23,707 nt of DNA from Gammaproteobacteria bacterium (GTDB lineage: Bacteria > Pseudomonadota > Gammaproteobacteria > UBA9214): the NCBI GenBank assembly GCA_030635865.1, contig DAOVYA010000001.1:1-23707 (forward strand), given 5' to 3'. Below are positions 7,715 through 15,088 of the stretch, piece by piece (position 1 is the first letter of the stretch; each line of letters begins with the position of its first letter). A program made the translations under genes and the position numbers. The notes beneath the pieces were generated by a model, which was given only the letters and a program-made list of their open reading frames with translations, searched no databases and had not been told where the DNA came from.

Positions 7715-8752
7715 ATGAAAAAGGTCACCATCCACAAACCCGGCGGCTACAGGCAACTCGTCATTGAGGAATGTCCGGACCTGGAGCCCGGCACGGGCGA
7801 GGTGCTGATCGACGTCTCGGCCATTGGGATTAACTATGCCGACTGCGTAACGCGCATGGGCCTGTACGCCTCCGCAAAACACTATATTGGCTATCCAATC
7901 ACCCCCGGCTTCGAGGTCTCCGGCGTCATCCGCTCTGCCGGTAAGAACGTCACGGATCTTCAGCCCGGTACAGCAGTGCTGGCCATTACCCGTTTCAACG
8001 GCTACGCCACCCAACTAACCGTCAAACGTGAACAGGTCAGGCCGATACCGGCACAACTCTCATTCGAGACTGCCGCTGCCTTCCCGACCGTCTCACTGAC
8101 CGCATGGTACGCACTGTTCGAACTGGCACACCCGCGACCTGGCGACACCCTGCTGATACATTCGGCGGCCGGCGGGGTCGGCAGCGTGCTGGTGCAACTT
8201 GGAAAGATCGCAGGCTGCAGGGTCGTAGCCGTCGTCGGCGCATCTCACAAAGTCAGTGCCGCACGTGAACTCGGTGCAGATTTTGTCATTGATAAATCGA
8301 CACAGGATCTCTGGAAAGAAGCAGAAGCAATAGCACCGCAAGGCTATGATATCGTCCTGGATGCCAACGGGGTATCGACGCTCGCGCAAAGCTACCGACA
8401 CCTGGCACCCATGGGAAAACTGGTGGTCTACGGTTTTCACAGCATGCTGCCAAAAACAGGGGGCTTACCCGGCAGGCTCAGGCTGGCCAGGGACTATTTG
8501 CGTACCCCGCGCTTCAGCCCGTTTGACCTGACCACGCGTAACCGCAGCGTACTCGGTTTTAACCTGAGCTTTTTGTTCGACAAAGCCGCCATCATGGAAC
8601 GTGGACTACACCAAGCAATTCAATGGCTTGAACAGGGAAAGCTACGCCCGCCAACCGTGACGACCTATCCCTTCGAATCCGTGGCAGAAGCGCACCGCGA
8701 CCTGGAGTCCGGCCAGACCGTTGGCAAACTGGTACTGACCTGCGGGAAGTAA
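7715..8752 (+). CDS. Medium-chain dehydrogenase, quinone oxidoreductase/VAT-1-like
   Basis: An NADPH-dependent oxidoreductase of the zinc-independent MDR branch. The GroES-like N-terminal domain includes GINYADCVTRMG around 38-49 and PGFEVSG at 64-70. The cofactor-binding AAGGVGS is at 151-157, in a Rossmann domain that continues to about residue 270. The cysteines that hold catalytic zinc in alcohol dehydrogenases are absent, which points to a quinone or enone reductase. The family match is closest to VAT-1-like proteins. ATG 7715 is preferred because the conserved domain begins at once; an earlier in-frame ATG at 7673 adds 14 unlikely residues. Length is 345 residues. The substrate is unknown. 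The gene ends 39 bases before the right copy of the 62-bp repeat. Confidence 0.88.
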   Translation: MKKVTIHKPGGYRQLVIEECPDLEPGTGEVLIDVSAIGINYADCVTRMGLYASAKHYIGYPITPGFEVSGVIRSAGKNVTDLQPGTAVLAITRFNGYATQLTVKREQVRPIPAQLSFETAAAFPTVSLTAWYALFELAHPRPGDTLLIHSAAGGVGSVLVQLGKIAGCRVVAVVGASHKVSAARELGADFVIDKSTQDLWKEAEAIAPQGYDIVLDANGVSTLAQSYRHLAPMGKLVVYGFHSMLPKTGGLPGRLRLARDYLRTPRFSPFDLTTRNRSVLGFNLSFLFDKAAIMERGLHQAIQWLEQGKLRPPTVTTYPFESVAEAHRDLESGQTVGKLVLTCGK

Positions 8753-8791
8753 TTACCGGCTGTATTGTTTATTAGTTTCCAACCAAAAGGT

Positions 8792-8853
8792 TCTCGCAAA
8801 GCTTCCGCTCCTGCTCACGCCCCTTACCTACATCCATGTAGGCAAAGACGCAA
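8792..8853 (-). repeat. 62-bp inverted repeat, right copy
   Basis: Exact reverse complement of 6106-6167, including the palindromic core CCTACATCCATGTAGG at 8827-8842. It is followed directly by a nested palindromic structure to 9044, so the right copy appears to be part of a larger element. Perfect identity over 62 bases between two intergenic sites argues for recent duplication or gene conversion. Confidence 0.9.
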
Positions 8854-9048
8854 AGATCGCCAGGAGAAATACCAAGGAAACTTCAATTTATTCGTCATTG
8901 CGAGGAACGCAGTGACGTGGCAATCTCCTGCAGAATGACTCATCTGCCAGCTTCACGAGATTGCCGCGCTTCGCTCGCAATGACGGGAATAAATACATTA
9001 ATCAGCTTCCCAAGGTTTTTACTTGGCGATCTTTGCGTCTTTGCGAGA
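8842..9048. repeat. Nested inverted-repeat element filling the dehydrogenase-trhO gap
   Basis: The 333 bases between the dehydrogenase and trhO contain no gene. Outer arms 8842-8862 and 9024-9044 are perfect 21-base reverse complements. Inside lies a second palindrome, 8886-8994, with arms ATTTATTCGTCATTGCGAG and its imperfect complement, ending in GCAATGACGGGAATAAAT. The inner part (CGTCATTGCGAGG...GGCAATCTC and GAGATTGCC...CAATGACG) has the form of a dispersed MITE-like repeat seen in many proteobacterial genomes. The right end TTTGCGAGAGAAA matches the edge of the left 62-bp copy, as if a short internally deleted copy lay there. Confidence 0.7.
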
Positions 9049-9085
9049 GAAAGAATAGCGTTATAAATGAAAGCCTATAAGTATA

Positions 9086-10072
9086 TTATCCGCACAAGGA
9101 TGTCTTTTGGGTGTTCTTTTTCAGCAGCTTGGCTTCACGGTTGACTGCTGCGCTCCTCACCGCATTATCGCCCAGGTGGGCATCACCCCGTTGCCTTGCA
9201 AGATCCATTTGTTTCTGCCGCTCCCGGTAACGCGTTTTCTGTTCGAGTGTTGACTTGTCATAACAGCAGGGGCAACTCACCCCCTGCTGATACTTGTCAC
9301 TGGCTTTATCAGCTGCGGTAATCGGAAGACGGCAGGCATTACACTGGTCATAGCTGCCCTTCTCCAGCCTGTTATTCACCGTGACACGTTCATCAAATAC
9401 AAAGCACTCCCCTTCCCACAGGGTTTCCTCATCCGGGACTTCTTCCAGGTATTTCAGGATGCCGCCCTTGAGGTGGTATACCGCATCAAAGCCCTGCTCT
9501 TTCAGATAGGCTGTGGATTTTTCACAGCGAATGCCGCCGGTACAAAACATGGCAACCTTTTTATGTTTTTTCGGATCAAGGTTCTCTTTCACAAACCCGG
9601 GAAACTCACGAAAGGTTTCAGTGGCGGGGTTAATCGCATCCTTAAATGTCCCCACCTTTACCTCGTAATCATTGCGGGTATCCACCAGCAGAACATCCGG
9701 GTCGCTGATGAGCTGGTTCCACTCATGGGGACTGACATAGGTGCCAACCACGCGCTTCGGATCGATACCGGGCACACCCATGGTAACAATTTCTTTTTTA
9801 AGCTTTACCCGGGTACGTTTAAACGGAAGCCTGTCAGTAAAGGACTCCTTGTAATCGATATCTGACAAGCGCGGATCATTGCGCAGCCAGGCCAGCAAAC
9901 TATTGACCCCCTCGCGGGACGCGGCAACGGTACCATTGATGCCCTCGCTGGCAAGCAACAGGGTGCCACGCACCTGGTTTTCATGCATCACCCGGAGCAG
10001 GGGCTCACGCAATTCCCTGTAGTTATCCAGGGCGGAGAATTTGTATAAGGCACAAACAACAATTGGGGACAT
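9086..10072 (-). CDS. trhO: tRNA uridine(34) hydroxylase, rhodanese family
   Basis: TrhO (formerly YceA) hydroxylates U34 of certain tRNAs in an oxygen-dependent reaction, the first step toward 5-oxyacetyl- or methoxyuridine. The N-terminal acylphosphatase-like domain contains SEGINGT at 42-48. The rhodanese domain (about 120-215) has the active-site loop CTGGIRC with Cys177 and Cys183. A Cys-rich tail includes CNAC at 244-247 and CPCC at 267-270, probably metal-binding. The length of 328 residues is normal. It begins with ATG 10072 without a strong ribosome binding site and has a good candidate promoter upstream. It stands alone between repeats and the exported-protein cluster. Confidence 0.94.
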   Translation of the reverse strand: MSPIVVCALYKFSALDNYRELREPLLRVMHENQVRGTLLLASEGINGTVAASREGVNSLLAWLRNDPRLSDIDYKESFTDRLPFKRTRVKLKKEIVTMGVPGIDPKRVVGTYVSPHEWNQLISDPDVLLVDTRNDYEVKVGTFKDAINPATETFREFPGFVKENLDPKKHKKVAMFCTGGIRCEKSTAYLKEQGFDAVYHLKGGILKYLEEVPDEETLWEGECFVFDERVTVNNRLEKGSYDQCNACRLPITAADKASDKYQQGVSCPCCYDKSTLEQKTRYRERQKQMDLARQRGDAHLGDNAVRSAAVNREAKLLKKNTQKTSLCG

Positions 10073-10131
10073 CGTGAATTACCGTGTAAAAGACCGGGGC
10101 GTACATCCGGCGCAATAATAATTAACTGCCT

Positions 10132-10160
10132 ATTATATAGGCTTTAACAGGTCATGACAT
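10132..10160 (-). promoter_or_regulatory. Candidate sigma-70 promoter of trhO
   Basis: On the minus strand, TATAAT (10137-10132) is a perfect -10 hexamer, preceded at exactly 17 bases by ATGTCA (10160-10155), which keeps four of six -35 positions. The predicted transcript would have a leader of about 50 bases before the trhO ATG. The assignment rests on sequence alone. Confidence 0.45.
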
Positions 10161-10196
10161 GCATCGCAGGAGCCGGCCCGGCAGTCAGCCAGACTG

Positions 10197-10736
10197 CTAG
10201 TTTCCGGCAGCCCTTAGCGCCACAACTCTGGATACCGGCACAACCTCCTGCATGTTATTACCCCAGGCATTGCGTACGTAAGACAGGATTCTGGCAAGCC
10301 CTGCATTATCCAGGGAGTTCCGGAAGGCCGGCATACTACCGCGACCAAAAAGCACGGCTCTGATCAGGATATCGGCGGAGCCCCTGGCAATGGCACTGCC
10401 CTTCAGCGCGGGCGCACCGATGGTTGTTGAACCTGCACCCGAGAGCTGGTGACAGCCGGCACAACGTCCCCGATAAAGGATTTTTCCGCTTTCCAGGATT
10501 TCCAGTTCTTCTGCATCCCATGTTTTGTCAGCTGTATTCCACACCTGCGCAGCTTTAGCAGGATCAAACGGTTCAGCGTCTGTATTGGATGCATCACCGC
10601 AGCCATCGGCCATAAGCAGCACCGCTAAAAAAGGGGCTGCAATTTTCAGGCGGCAAGCGTGCCCGCGAACCACGCCTGTATGAATCCTTTGGATCACACG
10701 ATCAACAACAAGCACCCCTGGTTTATTCGTCTGCAT
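10197..10736 (-). CDS. Exported monohaem c-type cytochrome, possible lipoprotein
   Basis: A small class I cytochrome c. The haem-binding CAGCH is at 92-96 and the likely distal Met ligand at 135 (GSMPAF), with the usual helical end RILSYVRNAW. The hydrophobic segment APFLAVLLMADGC at about 34-46 ends in a Cys, so it may be anchored as a lipoprotein, though the lipobox (ADGC) is not canonical. The ATG at 10736 gives a long hydrophilic lead. A GTG at 10673 with AAAGGA upstream would give a tidier signal sequence, so the start is uncertain. The gene starts 13 bases after the GlcG/HbpS-like gene, so it is probably cotranscribed. It may pass electrons in the periplasm for that set; the partner is unknown. 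Confidence 0.82.
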   Translation of the reverse strand: MQTNKPGVLVVDRVIQRIHTGVVRGHACRLKIAAPFLAVLLMADGCGDASNTDAEPFDPAKAAQVWNTADKTWDAEELEILESGKILYRGRCAGCHQLSGAGSTTIGAPALKGSAIARGSADILIRAVLFGRGSMPAFRNSLDNAGLARILSYVRNAWGNNMQEVVPVSRVVALRAAGN

Positions 10737-10749
10737 TATTCATCCATGT

Positions 10750-11262
10750 TTATTCATCCGCGAAATCCAGCCGCTCCTGTACTGCGTCAATACCCTTTTG
10801 TGCACAGGCCTCGTCTTTATCACCACCCGGCGCACCACTGACTCCCACGGCCCCGATCAGGGAACCTGCCACACGAATGGGCAAACCACCATCCATCAGC
10901 AGCACGCCATCCAGTAAATTCAGTTCATCCCTGATCCGCGCCATATTGACACGCAACTCGGCAGAACTTGAATTGGACAGAACCACTGCATTCGCCTTGC
11001 CGTGCGCAAGCTGCATCATATACTTGCTGACGAATACATCACGCATGACGACGAGTGGGTCGCCGCTGCGATCCGTCACCACGACTGAAACCTGGTAACC
11101 GTCTTTACGACAGTGATCAATGGCGCCCTGTGCGATATCCCGGGCCATGTCCAGACCCATCAACTTCGACGGCACAATATCCTGTGCAAACACAGGCGCT
11201 GCTGCTGCCAGGCATTGCAATAGAAAAAACAGGCAACCGTACTTTTTCAATAAAGCATTCAT
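10750..11262 (-). CDS. Exported GlcG/HbpS-like (heme-degrading-type) domain protein
   Basis: Belongs to the GlcG/HbpS family (formerly DUF336), whose members bind haem or small ligands. Family features are the central run in DGYQVSVVVTDRSG and the C-terminal GAVGVSGAPGGDKDE. The start at ATG 11262 is decided by the ribosome binding site: AGGAGGT at 11277-11271 is 8 bases from this ATG but only 2 bases from the upstream ATG at 11268. This gives a standard signal peptide ending near AAAPVFA, hence a periplasmic protein of 170 residues. The stop codon of the DUF1028 gene is embedded in that ribosome binding site, which implies translational coupling. Pairing with a cytochrome c is consistent with a haem-linked role, but this is inference. 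Confidence 0.85.
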   Translation of the reverse strand: MNALLKKYGCLFFLLQCLAAAAPVFAQDIVPSKLMGLDMARDIAQGAIDHCRKDGYQVSVVVTDRSGDPLVVMRDVFVSKYMMQLAHGKANAVVLSNSSSAELRVNMARIRDELNLLDGVLLMDGGLPIRVAGSLIGAVGVSGAPGGDKDEACAQKGIDAVQERLDFADE

Positions 11263-11275
11263 TGTCATATACCTC

Positions 11276-12277
11276 CTACTGTGATCCGGGGCCGGTAATC
11301 CGGTCGAGCACCTGCCGGTCTGCTTCCAGCAACCCTGCATCGTTCAACCGTAATACCAGCTCACGCCAACGCGCGTCCTGTAAAATAATTGCCCTGAATA
11401 TCGGCAGTGACTCATCGACCCGACCTGCATTTACCAGTGACACGGCATGCCAGAATTTCATTTCCAAATTGTCCGGGAACAAGGCCTGCGCGTGCCCGTA
11501 TTCCGCAAGTGCAGCATCCACGTCACCGCTTTCCAGTGCATGGTCACCACGGTTCATGTGCGCGTACGCGGTATTCAGCTTCAACAACCGGTGCAACTCA
11601 ACCAGCGGTTGCGGACTATCCTCGATATGCAAATCAACCAGCCGGTCAACCCAGGGCTGACCCGATGAGCTGCCCTTGACCACCAGGATCGCCGCAGATT
11701 GTTTGCCTCGCAGGTCACCACCCGCCTCCTGAGCTACCTCTAATGCCGCCAGCATGCGCACGGCAAGCGAGCCCTGCGCCTGCCGAAAGGCCTTTGCCAT
11801 GGCCTCCGGCACACCCTCATTCATCATCAGGTTGGCCTGCACAGCAAAATTTTCCCCGGCAAGGTGCCCTGCATGCTGAATGCACTGGATCCCTGTGTGC
11901 TGGGCAATATTGCCGCTGGCATCGATCATACCGACTTGCCGCACCTCGGGGTTCGGGTCTTCCCTGATCAATTGCTTCAATACATCCTGCGCACTTTTGC
12001 CATCCTGCATCAACGCAAGGCCTTCTACACCGTAACGCACATCGACAAATGACTGGGTAGCGACCGCGCCCACACCGGCCCTGGCCCAGGGGACCAATGC
12101 ACCCACCGAAAACCAGTGCGACTGTACCGCCACGCCCAGTTGCCCGGTTTCCGGGTCACGCGCCACGATGGAATAGGTATGTACCGGGCGCTGTATGCCA
12201 ATCGCGGTATTCGTGTCCGCCAACGTACACGGCAAGGTCAAAAGACACACAAGGCAAACTGCGAAAATTCTCGGCAT
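11276..12277 (-). CDS. Exported DUF1028 protein with C-terminal helical repeats
   Basis: The DUF1028 domain (about residues 33-225) shows the hallmark HTYSIVARDPETGQLGVAVQ, followed by SHWFSVG. The family is thought to have an Ntn-hydrolase-like fold; its reaction is unknown. The C-terminal third (about 230-330) looks like TPR-type helices (LNTAYAHMNRGDHALESG, then AEYGHAQALFPDN), a possible protein-binding part. ATG 12277 is chosen because GGAG lies 8 bases upstream and because it leaves a clean signal peptide (MPRIFAVCLVCLLTLPCTLA). At 333 residues it is the first gene of a three-gene exported set with the GlcG/HbpS-like protein and the cytochrome. A divergent gene starts 70 bases away. Confidence 0.88.
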   Translation of the reverse strand: MPRIFAVCLVCLLTLPCTLADTNTAIGIQRPVHTYSIVARDPETGQLGVAVQSHWFSVGALVPWARAGVGAVATQSFVDVRYGVEGLALMQDGKSAQDVLKQLIREDPNPEVRQVGMIDASGNIAQHTGIQCIQHAGHLAGENFAVQANLMMNEGVPEAMAKAFRQAQGSLAVRMLAALEVAQEAGGDLRGKQSAAILVVKGSSSGQPWVDRLVDLHIEDSPQPLVELHRLLKLNTAYAHMNRGDHALESGDVDAALAEYGHAQALFPDNLEMKFWHAVSLVNAGRVDESLPIFRAIILQDARWRELVLRLNDAGLLEADRQVLDRITGPGSQ

Positions 12278-12347
12278 ATCTTGTTCTCCCGCTTTAATCT
12301 GTGCAAACTTGAAACAATATGCCCACGAACCTGTCAAAGGCGATGGT

Positions 12348-12935
12348 ATGCGATTCAGAATACAATATCTAATTACAATCCGTTGCCTGGCCAGTGTCTT
12401 TCTCGCCGTCCTGGCTTGTACCAGTGCATCTGCAAAAGAAAAGTCCTATCCCGGCCCGTTTGTCGAAAATGACCAGTTGCTTGTTATCCTGATACCACAC
12501 ACACCGGAACAAATGGCGGCCTTCTACGAGGCGCGCGGATTTCCCCGTGATGCAATTATACGAATCAGGAAAACCTGCTTTGTAACTGTCCACATTGAAA
12601 ACAAGAGTCGCTCGACCATCTGGCTGGAACAGAAAAACTGGCGTACCACCAGTAATAACAAACCGCTGCCGCGCTTGGGCAGTGATTACTGGAACGGGCA
12701 ATGGAATGAGATAAACCTGCGCCTGGCGAGCCGTTCTACCTTTGGGTGGACCCAGCTCCCGGCGGTACGCGACCTGCAACCTGATGAATCGGTCGGTGGC
12801 AACATCGCTTTCCCCGGCACAACCGAGTCGTTCGACCTTGAAGCAAACTTTTATGTTGGACAAGACAAGCGTGGCGGCATGCTGGTGATCCGTTTTGAAA
12901 ACGTTCAATGCCCGAAGGATGAGCCCGGCTCATGA
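12348..12935 (+). CDS. Small exported protein of unknown function, possible lipoprotein
   Basis: I do not recognise a family. ATG 12348 follows AAGGCG and gives a signal sequence whose hydrophobic core ends at VLAC (Cys24), a plausible lipobox. A signal peptidase I site after SASA at 29 is the alternative. The mature part of about 170 residues has an alternating beta character, with VTVHIENKSRSTIWLEQ around 75-91 suggesting an immunoglobulin-like or C2-type sandwich, and DESVGGNIAFPG near 145. Its stop overlaps the start of the TlpA-like gene in an ATGA, so the two are translated together, suggesting a shared periplasmic job. Confidence 0.7.
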   Translation: MRFRIQYLITIRCLASVFLAVLACTSASAKEKSYPGPFVENDQLLVILIPHTPEQMAAFYEARGFPRDAIIRIRKTCFVTVHIENKSRSTIWLEQKNWRTTSNNKPLPRLGSDYWNGQWNEINLRLASRSTFGWTQLPAVRDLQPDESVGGNIAFPGTTESFDLEANFYVGQDKRGGMLVIRFENVQCPKDEPGS

Positions 12936-13453
12936 AGGCAAAAATCACAACTGTTTATTTGTACCTGTTACTGACCTGCCTTGCAGTCAACAGCCCCGCT
13001 GCCACACTCCCGCCCGGGATCATGCGCATTGATGGCGTACCGGCACCCGCGTTAAAACTGGCCAACCTCGATGGCGAGGCCTACGACCTTGCCAATAGCC
13101 GCGGGCACTGGGTATTTGTGCATTTCTGGGCCAGCTGGTGCGGCCCCTGCCGCCGGGAAATGCCCAGCATCCAACGAATGACGGACATTCTTGCAGACAG
13201 CGGCATTGAATTTCTCCTGGTTAATACCTCGGAAACCGAGGACGAAGTGTTCACCTTTCTTGGTATCGTGGCACCGGATTTGATGCCGCTGATGGACCTG
13301 GATGGACAGGTTACCGAGGCATGGCAGCCACGCGGCCTGCCGGCAACCTTCTTCGTCGATCCGAATGGACGCATCCAGTACCAGGCACTGGGTGGCCGTG
13401 AATGGGAGCAACCGGCCTACCTGGAATTTCTGCGCGGCCTGTTATCCAGATAA
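12932..13453 (+). CDS. TlpA-like exported thioredoxin-fold protein
   Basis: A periplasmic thiol-disulfide oxidoreductase of the TlpA/ResA type. After a signal sequence (about 1-24) the thioredoxin fold holds HFWASWCGPCRREMP, with the redox pair Cys70 and Cys73 and the cis-proline at 137 (RGLPATFFVDPNG). Such proteins usually keep cysteines reduced for cytochrome c maturation or for copper-site assembly. Here the immediate partner is the small exported protein just upstream, overlapped by 4 bases, and a cytochrome c gene lies 2.2 kb away on the other strand. It may serve either; this is inference. Length 173 residues is typical. Confidence 0.9.
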   Translation: MKAKITTVYLYLLLTCLAVNSPAATLPPGIMRIDGVPAPALKLANLDGEAYDLANSRGHWVFVHFWASWCGPCRREMPSIQRMTDILADSGIEFLLVNTSETEDEVFTFLGIVAPDLMPLMDLDGQVTEAWQPRGLPATFFVDPNGRIQYQALGGREWEQPAYLEFLRGLLSR

Positions 13454-13505
13454 CCACTGCAGGACACAACGTACAGAACAATGAACACTTCCATCTGGTT
13501 GCCGG

Positions 13506-14897
13506 TTACAGTTCAAATGCCTGGTGCAATTCCGGCATCTCGACCCGGGTATTATCCAGCAGGCTGGAAAAAGCGGTCATGCTGTCCATTTCACCATGCA
13601 CCAGGAAGGTGATTTCGGGGCGACCGGTATGCCGGTGCCACTCCAGCAGTTCGGTCTGGCCGGCGTGTGCCGAGAAGCCACCGATGGTGTGGATCTGCGC
13701 ACGCACCGGGTAGTCTTCCCCGAAAATACTGACGGTTTTCGCCCCGTCCACGATACTGCGCGCCAGTGTTCCGCGTGCGGCGTAACCAACAAAGACGATG
13801 CTGCTGTGTTCCCGGCCCAGGTGGCGCTTGAGGTGGTGTCGTACACGTCCACCGGTACACATGCCTGAACCTGCCATGATGACGGCACCGCTGCTAACCT
13901 GGTTGATGGCCATGGAGTCGGCCGTCTCCCGCGTGAAGTGCAGACCGGGGAACTGAAAGGGGTCACGACCGGAAGAGAACAACCCGGCCATCTGCTCATC
14001 GTAGCATTCCGGGTGGCGCCTGAAGATTTGTGTGGCCGAGATAGCCATAGGGGAGTCCAGGAATACCTGTAGAAACCCGGGCAATATCCCCTGGTCCTTG
14101 CCTTCATGCAGGTAATACAGCACCTCCTGTGCACGTTCCAGCGCAAAGGTCGGAATGATGACATTACCGCCCCGCTCCACTGTTTCGTTAATAGCGTTAT
14201 ACAGTTCCTCGACGGATGGCTCGAGTTGTTTGTGCTGCCGGTCACCATAGGTGGTTTCCATGACAACGAAATCGGCCCCTGGCGGTACATCCGGGTCGCG
14301 CAGGATCGGGCGGCCACCCAGTCCCAGGTCACCGGAGAACAGTATCCTGCGCTGTCTGGAGCCTTCCGTCAGTTGCAGCACGAGACATGCCGATCCCAGG
14401 ATATGTCCGGCATCGATAAAGGTAACCTGTATGTCGGGCGACAAATGCAGGGCCTGGTTATAACGCGCAGTGCGGCCGAAATATTCAAGTGCGTTCAGGG
14501 CATCGAGGATTGTATACAGCGGCACGATGACATCCGACGACTTGCCGCGGCGCCGTGCCCGACGGTTCAGGTAACGTGCCTCTTCTTCCTGCAGGCCGGC
14601 GGAATCCAGCATGATCAGGCGTGCAAGCTCCCGGCTGGCAGACGTGGTGATAATTTCCCCTTTAAACCCCCGGCTCACCAGCAGGGGGATACGTCCGCAG
14701 TGGTCAAGGTGGGCATGGGTCAGGAGCAGGTAGTCAATAGCCGCAGCGTCGAATCCGAATTCATCGGCATTGTCCTCTTCGAGTTCGCGGCCGCCCTGGT
14801 AGAACCCGCAGTCAACAAGGATGCGTTTGCCGGCACATTCGAGCAAGTGGCAGGAACCGGTTACTCCCCGGGCCGCACCATGAAATGAAATCTTCAT
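13506..14897 (-). CDS. Beta-CASP metallo-beta-lactamase fold RNase-like protein
   Basis: Likely an RNA-processing nuclease of the CPSF/YSH1-like branch. The zinc motif THAHLDH is at 60-66, then GHILGSA near 160 and FSGDLG; the beta-CASP insert includes TFALERAQE; the closing motifs are GFSAHAGQ and VHGE, so the two-metal site is complete. The length of 463 residues fits the family. ATG 14897 is chosen because the fold begins there (KISFHGAARGVTGS); a longer in-frame start at 14951 lacks support. Upstream is an FNR-type box with a -10 at class II distance, pointing at this gene, so expression may rise when oxygen falls. It is convergent with the TlpA-like gene and divergent from aldolase. Confidence 0.9.
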   Translation of the reverse strand: MKISFHGAARGVTGSCHLLECAGKRILVDCGFYQGGRELEEDNADEFGFDAAAIDYLLLTHAHLDHCGRIPLLVSRGFKGEIITTSASRELARLIMLDSAGLQEEEARYLNRRARRRGKSSDVIVPLYTILDALNALEYFGRTARYNQALHLSPDIQVTFIDAGHILGSACLVLQLTEGSRQRRILFSGDLGLGGRPILRDPDVPPGADFVVMETTYGDRQHKQLEPSVEELYNAINETVERGGNVIIPTFALERAQEVLYYLHEGKDQGILPGFLQVFLDSPMAISATQIFRRHPECYDEQMAGLFSSGRDPFQFPGLHFTRETADSMAINQVSSGAVIMAGSGMCTGGRVRHHLKRHLGREHSSIVFVGYAARGTLARSIVDGAKTVSIFGEDYPVRAQIHTIGGFSAHAGQTELLEWHRHTGRPEITFLVHGEMDSMTAFSSLLDNTRVEMPELHQAFEL

Positions 14898-14962
14898 GTA
14901 TTTTTCATCCCCTGAAACATCCGCATTCCGGTGAAAGAAACCACTACACAAGGCACTCCATA

Positions 14963-15010
14963 ACTATAGTTTATAAGAGCTACGCCCGCGCTGTTATTGA
15001 TTTGTGTCAA
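14963..15010 (-). promoter_or_regulatory. FNR/Anr-type box with -10 element driving the beta-CASP RNase-like gene
   Basis: Read on the minus strand, TTGACACAAATCAA (15010-14997) fits the FNR consensus TTGAT-N4-ATCAA with one mismatch. A -10 hexamer TATAAA (14975-14970) starts 21 bases after the box, one short of the 22 expected for a site centred at -41.5 (class II activation). A second -10 candidate, TATAGT (14968-14963), is further away. Read on the plus strand toward aldolase, no -10 sits at the matching distance. Confidence 0.6.
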
Positions 15011-15088
15011 TGCAGACGCAGACTCAAAGCGTGAGACTGCTAAACTAATGAATAACCATTTTGGAACCCACGAAAGGATGACAGGATC

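Noticed and set aside
10181..10197. Terminator after the cytochrome gene
   Set aside because: GCAGTC/GACTGC forms a 6-bp stem overlapping the stop codon, but no T run follows in the direction of transcription.
12369..12908. 179-codon open frame on the minus strand opposite the small exported protein
   Set aside because: The plus-strand gene has a signal sequence, a plausible ribosome binding site and an ATGA overlap with the TlpA gene; the minus frame has none of these.
14106..14888. 260-codon open frame on the plus strand
   Set aside because: It is a shadow of the beta-CASP RNase-like gene, which carries all metal-binding motifs on the other strand.
15011..15088. FNR-activated promoter for the aldolase gene
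   Set aside because: The box at 14997-15010 has no acceptable -10 at the class II distance on the plus strand; the geometry fits only the minus-strand gene.
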